NCBI GenBank assembly: GCA_902569115.1
Contig: CACFTI010000009.1
Span: 1-64,000, forward strand
Direction: 5' to 3'
DNA: 64,000 nt
Origin: an uncultured Verrucomicrobiota bacterium
GTDB taxonomy: Bacteria > Verrucomicrobiota > Verrucomicrobiia > Opitutales > Seribacteraceae
Under the pieces are notes generated by a model. The model was given only the letters and a program-made list of their open reading frames with translations. It did no database searches and was not told where the DNA came from. A program made the position numbers and the translations under genes. Shown here one piece after another: positions 1-9,200 of the stretch; the stretch's first letter is position 1, and each line of letters starts with the position of its first letter.

Positions 1-1
1 A

Positions 2-1699
2 CTTACGATCAAAGTAAGCGACGGGTATTTATCTGATTATCTAAACCTTTATGTGCAAACACTGGATGTAGAAGAGAATAGGGCACCCAGTTTTCACACA
101 TATGGTATGATTGAAGTACTTGAAAATGAATCTTTAGTCCTTGAACTTAACGCTTCTGACTTGGATGCGGATTTTCTGACCTATTCCATTGCATACGGAG
201 ATGATGCATACAGTTTTGAAATAAACAATATTACCGGAATACTAGTTTCCAAGTATCCATTTGATTTCGAGTCTCCGGCCGATCTGAATCAGGATAATAT
301 TTATGAACTAACCGTGAGTGTCAGTGATGGAGAATTCCAGTCATTTCTTGACCTCGAAGTAAGAGTGCTTGATGATCAGGATGACCATGTTACGGAACCA
401 GGTGATGGGAATGATTCGAATGATTCCTTTACTGATGGTCATCCCGTTTTTCAATTAACCGAATCAGATCTGCAGGTTTTGACAGGTCAAGTATTGCTTC
501 CCGGCACTTATGCGATTGTTGAAATGAATCAAACCTTTGTGGATTTGGAGCCAGTTTACATTGAATTCAACGAGACATGGAAGACCACTCCGGAGAGTGA
601 TTATTTTAACTTGGTACCGCAGGTTTATGGTGATGTTGATTCCGTGTGGGAAAGGGTGTCCATGCTCTTGATTGAACCGGTTGGTTTCCTTGAAGAATTT
701 GACCATGACAACAACGAAACCTTACCACATGATGGTAATGAAACGGCTTTGGTTGGATTTGAAATCATCTTGTCCAATCACTGGGTTTTTGAAAACGCCG
801 ATTTAGGTTCATTGGTTGGTGAGGTTTATCCTATCTCCTTGCATGATCATAATCAGACTCACGACACACCCTTTGACTTATTTTCAAATTTGAATTTTGA
901 AATCCTGAGTGGTGATGAGTTTTTCCGTCTCGAAGGCAGGGAACTTGTAACCGATGGATTTATTGATTTCGAAGATTCATCCGAGCATGTCATTTTAATC
1001 GGAGCATTTGGTCCAGACGGTTTTATTTTGGAGCAAGAGTTTGTGATCCAAGTGGAAGATCGCTTTCAACCTATCGTTCGCACCATGCAACCCGGCACCT
1101 TGGATATGGATACGGCCTGGCTTGGTGGTTACTTATTGGATGATGGGGGAGATCCCATGTTTTTGGAAACAGGTGTGCTCGTTTCAATGCATCCAAATCC
1201 GGACTTTGATGATAATCGATCCATGGTTTTCTTCTCAGATACAAATATGTCCGGTGAATTTTTTGAAACTTTTGTCTATGGTTTGTTATCAGAGCAAAAA
1301 TATTACTACCGTGCATTTGCCATGAATGAAGAGGGTATAGGTTATGGTGCTATCTATGATTTTGAAACCGAGGCACTGCTCATATCCCCCGAATGGGCAG
1401 ATGCAATTCCAATACCGGATGCAGATGGATGGTGGAGTAGTACTTGGTTTGGTTCCTTTTTTCTTAGTGAAGATGAGGGTTGGATACTTCACGAAGGTTT
1501 GGGATGGTTGTTTATTCTGCCTCAGGATGAAGGTATTTGGATGTGGCATGAACAACTCGGTTGGTTATGGACAGAAAAATCTATTTACTCCTATTTCTAT
1601 TCACTGGATAAAGGTTGGATCTTTTACCACGGATCCAGTGAAAGAAGTTCTTTATTCTATGCATTCAGGGATGAATTGTGGTGGGCTATTACCAAATGA
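2..1699 (+). CDS. C-terminal part of a cadherin-repeat surface protein with a GW-type domain at its end (5' truncated by the window)
   Basis: The reading frame is open from base 2, so the gene starts upstream of the window; the GTG at 53 is internal. Seen: the end of one cadherin-like repeat (VSDG...), a complete one with VLENES and DLDAD calcium-type motifs, an Asp/Asn-rich linker, two less regular beta-rich stretches, and an Fn3-like segment near residues 360-450 (QKYYYRAFAMNEEG). The last ~100 residues (about 1390-1696) are rich in Trp and aromatic residues, with spaced motifs HEGLGWLF, HEQLGWLW and DKGWIFYHG. A very similar domain lies near the end of the giant protein at 6296-15733 and in an orphan fragment at 5925-6155. 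Inference: a secreted or surface-attached adhesin whose terminal domain may serve sorting or anchoring. The function of the GW domain is not known to me. Confidence 0.85.
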   Translation, partial: LTIKVSDGYLSDYLNLYVQTLDVEENRAPSFHTYGMIEVLENESLVLELNASDLDADFLTYSIAYGDDAYSFEINNITGILVSKYPFDFESPADLNQDNIYELTVSVSDGEFQSFLDLEVRVLDDQDDHVTEPGDGNDSNDSFTDGHPVFQLTESDLQVLTGQVLLPGTYAIVEMNQTFVDLEPVYIEFNETWKTTPESDYFNLVPQVYGDVDSVWERVSMLLIEPVGFLEEFDHDNNETLPHDGNETALVGFEIILSNHWVFENADLGSLVGEVYPISLHDHNQTHDTPFDLFSNLNFEILSGDEFFRLEGRELVTDGFIDFEDSSEHVILIGAFGPDGFILEQEFVIQVEDRFQPIVRTMQPGTLDMDTAWLGGYLLDDGGDPMFLETGVLVSMHPNPDFDDNRSMVFFSDTNMSGEFFETFVYGLLSEQKYYYRAFAMNEEGIGYGAIYDFETEALLISPEWADAIPIPDADGWWSSTWFGSFFLSEDEGWILHEGLGWLFILPQDEGIWMWHEQLGWLWTEKSIYSYFYSLDKGWIFYHGSSERSSLFYAFRDELWWAITK

Positions 1700-1808
1700 G
1701 AGTCATTGTAGAAAAATTTACCTCTTTATCATGTGCCAACCCGCTTAATGATTGTCTTGACCTCGACCCCTAGAGTTTTGCACGATATATCTATGTGACC
1801 ATATTATC

Positions 1809-4691
1809 ATGAAGAAGAATACCATATCATTGTTATCGATTTTCTTTCTATTTGCTTTTGCATTATCCGGTCAGCCTGCTCAAGATAGCAATGTCGGGGC
1901 AGTCATAGTTGCTGCCTTGGAGGGGAAAGTATCGGTTCTCAAAAATAATGACGATCAGCAAGGTGCCGAAGTCAAACCCGGAGATGTGATTCCACTCGGC
2001 AAATTGATCGTCACTGGTTCCGGGTCAAAACTAACCCTTCTTTTATCGAATGGTACGCTGGTAACCTTAGTCGAGAATACGAGAATGACGGTGGGTAAAT
2101 TTGAGCAAACCCCTTTCGAATCAGACGGTAAAAAGGTATCCGATCTACAGGGTGAACCGAGTAATTCCAAAGTTGATCTGGACTTGGACATGGGCTCAGT
2201 GATCCTAAAGACCAAAAAACTAAATAAACAATCAAGTTTCAATATTCAGTCTCCAGTCGGAACTGCAGGTATTCGTGGTACTGAATTTCAAATGGGTTTT
2301 GATCCGAGCTCCGGTGTTCAGCTCGATGTTACAGAATCCACAGTTGATTTTACTCCACCCGGTGGACAACCCGTGCCCGTTACTCAGGGGCAGGGTCTTG
2401 ATGTGTCTCCAAGTGGACAAGTAGCTCCAAGACCCGTCAACCCTACGGTTGCCCAAAATATTTCCACCACAAACCAAGCGGCCACCGAAGTATCCGCAGA
2501 TATTTCCATGGATTCTGTCTCTGAAGCCGTCACGGAATCAACTGAATTATCCAAGGAAGCTGAAGCGGAGAACCAGGAAGATTCCGAAACACAGGACGAA
2601 TCCAAAGAGGAATCTCAGGAAGAACCAGCTGAAGACTCACAGGAAGAAGCGATGGAAGAATCGGATGAAGCAGGCGATGAAGCTGCCAGTGAGCCCGAAG
2701 AGACTTCGGAAGAACCATCCAGTGAAACAGAAGAACCCTCTGCGGAGTCGGAAGAGCCCTCTACTGAAACAGAAGAACCAACCGCTGACTCAAAAGAGCC
2801 TGCAACTGATCCTGAAGACACTCCTTCTGAGCCACAAGATGATTCTTTGGTTGCGGAATCGACAGAGCCATCCACTGATGCCGGGGAGGCTACCGTGAGC
2901 GAGGAAACAATGGCTGCTCCGGTGGACCAACCTGCGGAAAAGGAGACAACCATTCAGGAAACTGCAACCGTGGATTTAGCGCCCGAAGATACCGCAGTAA
3001 GTGAACCAACTGCCTCTACTCCTCAGCCCGAAGTCAGTTTGCAGGAAACTCTTCCATCTGTGGAATTAACTCCAGAACCTATGGATACGCCGGATATTGC
3101 TGCACCTCCATCACTCGCAATAGAAGACTTTGGTTTACAGGCTCCCCAGGTGGAAGTGGAAATAAAAATCGAGGAGATTATCGAACGCAACCCGGATGCC
3201 AAACAAGTCCAGGAAACCGGAAAGATGGGAGCACCTGCCGCTGAACTCGCTAAACTTCCACTTAATGATTCTATGCTCGATCAATATCGTGATCTTCCTG
3301 AAGATACACAAAATGAACTTTTAAAAGTCGGTGCAAACCTGGTAGAGAAAATATTATCCGTTGAGGAGGTTGACCCTGTCATAGCGGTTGAATTTGTGAA
3401 TCTATCACCCAACGCACAGGAATTGGCGGTCAATCTTGACGAAAAGTCATTTGTTACTCTTCTTTCCTATGAAGATGATGTACGAAGAGGGTTTGCTGAG
3501 TTGGAAGTATCCGATGCCGAAAGACTTTTAAGCATGGAAGAATTCGAGCCTGAACTTGCGGCCAAGTTTGTTGACTTCAGCCCGGAAGCACAGGATCTTA
3601 CTCTGGGTCTTGAAGATATTGCTCTGGTTACGCTGCTTGAGCAGGATATTGATGAAGAACTTATTCTTTCGGCACTCACGCCCGAGAGTATCGAGCAATC
3701 CTCCTCCGAGAATATTCCCACGGAAAACAAGGCAGTCGCAACCAGTGAAGAAGTTCTAAGCCTTGGAGACAATATGAGAGAGTCCGGGAATGCAGACCTA
3801 TACGATGAAGTTTATGAAATGGCAGATGGAGAAATCACCGAAGAATGGGTGCAAGTGGCAGAGGTTGCTGAGGCCCTTTCCGGAGATGTGGAGCTTAATG
3901 AAGGCAGCCTCCCCGCGAGTAGTGCTGTTTCAGGTATGGATGCCCTGGGTAATCCATTCTTTCAGGAAATTTCAAGCCTTTACGATGTTCTGCTCGATGA
4001 TGGACTACTAGCCGGAAATGACCCCTCTGTGATCGGGGGAGATATCATCACCATGGGCACCGGTAGTTATGATCTTTCTGAATCCCTTGGCGATGCAAGC
4101 ACCCTGCTTTTGGGAGCGAGTGACTCCTTTAACATTTCCGGAGATTTACGATTCTTTTCATCCGAGGAATCAGATCCACAGGTGATCATAATGAGTGGGA
4201 ATGATTTCTCTCCTGCCGCCGGTTCCTCGATCACCAATGAACTGAGTGATCTTGTGATTGCCACCCGTGGCAATGTTCTTTTGAACGATGCTCAATTGGA
4301 GTCAGTCCGCGAAATCGCCATTCGTGCCCTCGCCGATGTGGAGCTTCAAAATGTGGATATTCGTTCCGATTCCATGGTTCGCATAGCCGCGGCCCAGGAC
4401 TTGAATGTGGATGGGTTCCAACTCAGTCAATCACTCCCCAGCCTGATCATGGAAGCCACCACCATCAGGCTAAGCAATATCGACTTCCCCGCTGCCACCC
4501 AGGTACAGCTTAATAGCCTGAAAGGACCAATCGATATGAAGTATCCAAATTTTGGGACTGCGATCCCACAGAGTCAGCAAATCGGACGGGTGAACTTTCT
4601 GGATAATGTAAAATCCGGAGGTAGCTTAATCATGGACCGGGCTGCCTTTGATCAATTCGGTGGAAATATCAATATTGGCAAGCTCCCCTGA
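1809..4691 (+). CDS. FecR-domain exported protein with acidic Ser/Glu/Pro linker and beta-helix-like C-terminus
   Basis: 960 aa, starting with a clear signal peptide (MKKNTISLLSIFFLFAFALS). Residues ~30-205 form a FecR-type domain: a LPGD-like segment (VKPGDVIPLGKLIVTGSGS), LLLSNGTLVTL, and the hallmark SPVGTAGIRGTEF. Residues ~230-400 are a low-complexity acidic linker of EEP/SETEEP repeats. Two 58-aa tandem repeats follow (LSVEEVDP.../LSMEEFEP...). The last ~260 residues have short hydrophobic beta strands with ATRGNVLLNDAQL-like periodicity, resembling filamentous-haemagglutinin or beta-helix folds. No ECF sigma factor or TonB receptor lies nearby, so classical iron-type FecR signalling is unlikely. 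It lies 40 bp before a beta-barrel gene and is probably co-transcribed with it. I infer a periplasmic or surface structural role. Confidence 0.85.
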   Translation: MKKNTISLLSIFFLFAFALSGQPAQDSNVGAVIVAALEGKVSVLKNNDDQQGAEVKPGDVIPLGKLIVTGSGSKLTLLLSNGTLVTLVENTRMTVGKFEQTPFESDGKKVSDLQGEPSNSKVDLDLDMGSVILKTKKLNKQSSFNIQSPVGTAGIRGTEFQMGFDPSSGVQLDVTESTVDFTPPGGQPVPVTQGQGLDVSPSGQVAPRPVNPTVAQNISTTNQAATEVSADISMDSVSEAVTESTELSKEAEAENQEDSETQDESKEESQEEPAEDSQEEAMEESDEAGDEAASEPEETSEEPSSETEEPSAESEEPSTETEEPTADSKEPATDPEDTPSEPQDDSLVAESTEPSTDAGEATVSEETMAAPVDQPAEKETTIQETATVDLAPEDTAVSEPTASTPQPEVSLQETLPSVELTPEPMDTPDIAAPPSLAIEDFGLQAPQVEVEIKIEEIIERNPDAKQVQETGKMGAPAAELAKLPLNDSMLDQYRDLPEDTQNELLKVGANLVEKILSVEEVDPVIAVEFVNLSPNAQELAVNLDEKSFVTLLSYEDDVRRGFAELEVSDAERLLSMEEFEPELAAKFVDFSPEAQDLTLGLEDIALVTLLEQDIDEELILSALTPESIEQSSSENIPTENKAVATSEEVLSLGDNMRESGNADLYDEVYEMADGEITEEWVQVAEVAEALSGDVELNEGSLPASSAVSGMDALGNPFFQEISSLYDVLLDDGLLAGNDPSVIGGDIITMGTGSYDLSESLGDASTLLLGASDSFNISGDLRFFSSEESDPQVIIMSGNDFSPAAGSSITNELSDLVIATRGNVLLNDAQLESVREIAIRALADVELQNVDIRSDSMVRIAAAQDLNVDGFQLSQSLPSLIMEATTIRLSNIDFPAATQVQLNSLKGPIDMKYPNFGTAIPQSQQIGRVNFLDNVKSGGSLIMDRAAFDQFGGNINIGKLP
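3354..3650 (+). repeat. Two-copy 174-bp coding repeat inside the FecR protein
   Basis: The codons for LSVEEVDPVIAVEFVNLSP (from 3354) and LSMEEFEPELAAKFVDFSP (from 3528) begin exactly 174 bp (58 codons) apart. The copies have diverged clearly at the DNA level, so this is an old duplication of a small, probably helical unit. The second copy is incomplete and fades out after VTLLEQD. Confidence 0.75.
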
Positions 4692-4731
4692 TTTCTGAAA
4701 CTCCGCATTTTGCGATAATTTTCAATCCCTT

Positions 4732-5766
4732 ATGATTCGCTCGTTATTCTTTCTGCACTTTCTCGTATCCGTCGTCCTTACCGGACATGGTCAAAGCACG
4801 GCACAGCCCAGGGCCAATCCATCGCTTCCCGGTTATTCCGGTTTTCACTCCAACCTGGGTATTCAGGAAATTATCGAAGTGGGAATTCCTCTTCAGGAAT
4901 CTGACTCGCTTCCCAAAACTGAAGTGAAGAAAGGATCAACCGCTCTTTCATCTTCCCAAACCGTTTCGCCACCATCCCAGGAATCCACTTCCCTCAAACT
5001 TTCTTCTCAGGCGGGAATACGGGCTTATTCGACTTCCAATGTGCTCAGGCAGGATAGCTCCCTTGCCCAGAGTTCCGGAGTTTTTGAAAGCAGTTTGGGT
5101 GTGGGCCTGAGCCAGGATGCCTATAAAGTGACGGATTACATGACCATGCTTCCCCGCCTGGACCTGATGATGCAATTGGCATGGTACGACAAAAGCTCTG
5201 AGCTCCTCAATTATCGATTCGGTCTGGTGAAGGGTGGCATTGCTTTTGGTTTTCCGGATAATTGGAGCGTTGGCACATCCATCGATTACAACACTCTCAA
5301 CAACTTGGAGACCGGAGATAAATCCTTTGATTCCATCTCCCCCTCGGTTTCCCTGCAAAAGATTTTTCCCACCTCGGAAACTTCCTTCTTCATGTTCGAC
5401 ACCATGGTGCGCTGGTCAAATATGGATACCACGGTATCCTTTCCTGCGGCGGGTATCTTTCCTGATAGTACGGATAACCATCAGGTCTCTCTATCGGTCA
5501 CTTATATCAAAATACTTGGGGCTGAACAGGAATGGACAATCATGCCCCGCGTATCGATTAACCGCACTAATTACACCAAGGATCCAAACACGGGACGCCT
5601 CGATTATTTATTCAACGGCGGGCTCAGTGCGATTTACAACCTGAATGACTGGTTCAGCGTGCAGGGCTTTGGCACTTACAATAAAATGAACTCAGACGAT
5701 GATACAGTTCCTGATTTTAAGGCTTTCGATACTGGTATGTCGATGAACGCCAACTTTCGCTTTTGA
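4732..5766 (+). CDS. Outer-membrane beta-barrel protein downstream of FecR protein
   Basis: 344 aa with a signal peptide (MIRSLFFLHFLVSVVLTGHGQS), then a Ser/Pro-rich ~80-residue segment and alternating amphipathic beta strands to the end (for example YRFGLVKGGIAFGF, WSVGTSIDY, WFSVQGFGTYNKM). The final residues NANFRF fit a C-terminal beta-signal with terminal Phe, as used for BAM-dependent insertion. It follows the FecR gene by 40 bp, so an operon is likely. I cannot assign a transported substrate. By position it could be a porin, an anchor for the neighbouring large surface proteins, or part of their export apparatus. The barrel assignment rests on strand pattern and C-terminus only. Confidence 0.75.
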   Translation: MIRSLFFLHFLVSVVLTGHGQSTAQPRANPSLPGYSGFHSNLGIQEIIEVGIPLQESDSLPKTEVKKGSTALSSSQTVSPPSQESTSLKLSSQAGIRAYSTSNVLRQDSSLAQSSGVFESSLGVGLSQDAYKVTDYMTMLPRLDLMMQLAWYDKSSELLNYRFGLVKGGIAFGFPDNWSVGTSIDYNTLNNLETGDKSFDSISPSVSLQKIFPTSETSFFMFDTMVRWSNMDTTVSFPAAGIFPDSTDNHQVSLSVTYIKILGAEQEWTIMPRVSINRTNYTKDPNTGRLDYLFNGGLSAIYNLNDWFSVQGFGTYNKMNSDDDTVPDFKAFDTGMSMNANFRF

Positions 5767-6295
5767 TCTGCTTTACCCTGCCAGATTTTTTTGGGTAGGT
5801 TTTATTAAATACAGTGATATTTTCATCTGAATCACTAGCCATTAAGTAAGCAGTGGTAAATGATCTGATTGTATAATTTTCTAGTTTTAAATCATTCGCA
5901 AAAGACATTGACTTAAAAGCCTGAATTTTTTGGATAATAAAATATCTGGGATGGGTTTACCTCGTTACTAAGAACAAAGCTGGAGGAGTTTGGCTTTGGC
6001 AAGAGACTCTCGGCTGGGTTTGGACAAATTCGAATCTTTATCCCTTTTTGTATTCCGGCTCATCCAATCGTTGGATTTTCTTTCATTGTCAATCCAGGGG
6101 TCAATTGATTCTATATGACTATGAGGCTTCGAATTGGGTTACTGTCGAGATTTGAGGAGACTTGAATTTTATTTATCCTGTTGATTTGATTTACATTTCA
6201 CGGTTCTGCTTGCTTAGACTACAAGATGTAAACTGAATCCTTGCAATGGATCAAATGATGGTGTGGAGTAACCATTGTCCCTTCTTGCTCCATCT
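5767..6295. other. 529-bp intergenic stretch containing a gene remnant
   Basis: No intact gene was found between the barrel gene and the giant protein. The part from 5767 to 5924 is AT-rich and carries stops in all frames; I see no convincing hairpin terminator in it. The middle (5925-6155) holds the open, start-less GW-domain fragment listed separately. The last 140 bp presumably carries the promoter and leader of the giant gene, but no good -35/-10 pair stood out. Confidence 0.6.
5925..6155 (+). pseudogene. Orphan GW-domain gene fragment
   Basis: The frame opening after a TGA at 5922-5924 and closing with TGA at 6153-6155 encodes about 76 residues with no ATG, GTG or TTG at its beginning. 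It contains YLGWVYLV, VWLWQETLGWVWTNSNLY, FLYSGSSNRWIFFH and LILYDYEASNWV. These align by eye with the C-terminal domain of the giant protein at 15118-15402 (NLGWVYIE, WLYREGLGWGWTNHEFF) and with the end of the protein at 1390-1696 (HEQLGWLWTEKSIYSYFYS). The level of conservation and lack of a start suggest the 3' end of a deleted surface-protein gene. Alternatively it is a cassette that recombines with its neighbours. Confidence 0.75.
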
Positions 6296-9200
6296 ATGAA
6301 AAATTTCCCTGAAATAAAGTTTTTACAGAGGGTTTCCTCTTGTTGTCTTTGTTTCTCAAAACTTAAGATTATAAAATTATACCATTTCCTTTTTCTTTGT
6401 TTATTTTTCTCCGGAATCAGGGGTGAGCATGCGTTTGCAAATGAGGTGGAGTCTCTCCTTAACTCTGAACGTTTAAGCCGAGTTTTATCAATTGACCTTC
6501 CAGAAGTTGGCGAAATTTCTGCTTCCCGTATCTTTTCCAAAGATCTGGGTGAAGGGGATTTTTCATGGAATGGACGAGTCTTGGGAGCCGGGAATGGCTA
6601 TCTGACTTTTTCATATGTGAAGGGAAGGATAAGTGGAAGTTTAACCAGGATAGGCGAGCCAAGTTATCGATTTACTGGTTCTACAGCTGGTTTGAATTTT
6701 GAGAAAGTGAAGGTGGAAGGCCAATGCGGGGGATGCATTGTGGATAATAATTTGCCTCCAGACCCACGATACAATGCGGTGCCTGCCAAAAGCTGGCGCA
6801 ATGGGGAAGCGCATCTGATTGATCTTTTGATAGTCTACCCGGCGGCGGTGAGATCAGAAGCCGGTAGCACGGCAGATGTGGAGGCGGCGATTGCGAGTGC
6901 CGTGGCAGACTCCAATCTTTGCTATCGTAAAAGTCTGGTTCCTATCCAATTGCGGGTAGTGCATATGGCCGAGGTGAGTTATACTCCAACGGGTACGCTC
7001 AATATCGATTTGGACCGGTTGAAAGCAAAAAGTGATGGGTATATGGATGATGCACATACCCTGCGTGATCAATATGGAGCTGACCTGGTCTGCTTGCTCA
7101 CCACGGACAGTGACTATGGAGGGCTGGCGAGTACAATGACCCGACCGAGCCTTAGTTTTGAAAGCAGTGGATTTAATGTAAATGTGTGGGACCAGCTGGG
7201 TGCGCCTAATTACACATTGGCTCATGAAATTGGTCACAATATGGGGTGTCTGCACAACCGCGAAGATGCGACTTGGACAAGTGAATATGATTATGGGGAA
7301 TTCTGTTTCGGTAAAAGGTGGTTGGTCGGTGCCGAGGGGTATCGAACCGTCATGTCGTACAATAATGCGAGCCAATACAATAACAGGATCCCACACTTCT
7401 CCAATCCGGGTGTTAGTTATGAGGGTGTGGCGACTGGAAATGTGGGGACAGAAAATAATGCAAAAGTGCTGGCCTTGTCCGCTCCTTACACTGCCAATTT
7501 TCGCAGTGCTGTCGTTCAGGGAATTGTAACCTCCATTTTTGACCTGGGCCTGGCTGAAGAATCCACAGGCTCGTTTAAGGTGAGGTTGGCCACAGAACCT
7601 GCCAGTTCGGTGACTGTAATTGCCTCGATTTCCGGTGATGCAAATTTAATTCTTGGAGGTTCTACCAGTCTTACTTTTGATTCTTCAAATTGGAATATTT
7701 TTCAAACTGTGTCGGTGACTGCCTTGGCTGATAATGATTCGGCAAACGGAACGGCAACGGTCACCTTTTCCTCCACTGAAATTAACTCAGCCCAAGTGCA
7801 GGTTACTGAGAATGATACAGGTGCGAATTCAACCGCCGGTTACATGTTTGGTGGTGTTGTGAGTAATGAGTTAGGTATGGGGATTCCTGATGTGACCTTA
7901 ACTTTTTCAGACGGGAGTGGAGCTTTAACAACCGACGAAAATGGAAGTTTCTACAGAGAGTTAAGTAACGGATGGAGTGGAACGATAACGCCAAGTAAGG
8001 ATGGCTATTCTTTCTCTCCGTCTAACATAGCAATTTCTTCCCATTCTTCTCATTCAGTAAGTCATGTGTTCGTTGGTTCCAGACCCTCTGTGCTGTATGT
8101 GGATTGTGATGCAACAGGTACTGGGGATGGTTCCACCTGGGCAAATGCATACACTGATTTATCGGAAGCTCTTTCTTCTGAGCGAGTATTCACGGAAGTA
8201 TGGGTGGCGGAGGGTACTTATTTACCAGGGGAGATTAGATCTTCCTTCTTTTTGTTGCCTCCAAATATTGCCGTCTACGGGGGATTTGCCGGGACAGAGA
8301 CAAGTCGGGATCAACGGGATACTGTCGCCAACTTAACCATCCTGTCCGGTGATATCGGCACCTTGAATGACAATACCGACAATTGTTTCCATGTGGTTGT
8401 GCCTTCCAGTGGTTCGTCTTTGGATGGATTTAGGATAATGGGTGGATATGCCAATAAAAACTACTCGGATGATGACCGGGGGAAGGGAGCCGGGTTGTGG
8501 GCAGATGAAGTAAATTTCTCGGTAAATGACTGTAATTTCACTAATAACAGTACGTACCAAGGTGGGTCCGGCGTATACCTTTATGACTCCAACGCCACCT
8601 TTGAAAATTGCGTATTTACACAAAACTCGACTCTATCGACGGGAAGCGGAGGAGCAGCTTATTTTCAGGATTCCAACATTTCCATCACCAATTCAATTTT
8701 CAAATCTAATAGTGCTTATTATTGGGGAGGGGCCATTAGAAGCGAAAATTCTACACTTAGTATTTCTGGATCTCAATTTTTAGAGAACCAAAGCCTAAGT
8801 TCCAATGGGGCTGGAGCGGTCATGATCAATGACGGAAATTTCTCGATTAATTTTACAAGTTTTACATCTAATCAGGCAACCCATGATGGTGGAGCACTTC
8901 TTATTGTGAATGCAGGTGGGTCGATTATCGATAGTAATTTTACCAGTAATTTGAACACACAATGGAATGGGGGTGGTGCATTGAAGCTAGAATCTTCTTC
9001 GCCTACCATTCAAAATTGTAATTTTTCATATAACCGTACGCAGGCAAACCATTATGGTGGTGCGATCAATTTAGAATCATCTTCTCCAACTATAGAGAAT
9101 TGTACTTTCACCAGAAACAGGTGTGAATCGAATTCAGCGGGTGCTCTTTATATTGATTCCTCTTCGGACCCAGTCCTGAGAAATAATAATTTTTATTTTA

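Noticed and set aside
1757-1808. TTGACC sequences upstream of both FecR genes (1757 and 16776) as shared promoter elements
   Set aside because: The spacing to the starts differs (52 and 35 bp) and no good -10 at 16-18 bp follows in either case. Two occurrences of a 6-mer are not evidence enough.
2615-2953. A 112-codon open frame on the minus strand, Ser/Gly-rich
   Set aside because: It is the reverse of the acidic repeat codons of the FecR gene. Composition mirrors the sense strand, and there is no own ribosome site or family.
1809-4691. FecR as part of an iron-type sigma/anti-sigma system
   Set aside because: No ECF sigma factor or TonB-dependent receptor is present in the neighbourhood, and the protein has a cleavable signal peptide instead of a cytoplasmic anti-sigma domain.
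4948-5358. A 136-codon frame on the minus strand inside the barrel gene
   Set aside because: No recognisable domain, and the sense strand has a coherent signal peptide and beta-barrel pattern. Treated as a shadow frame.
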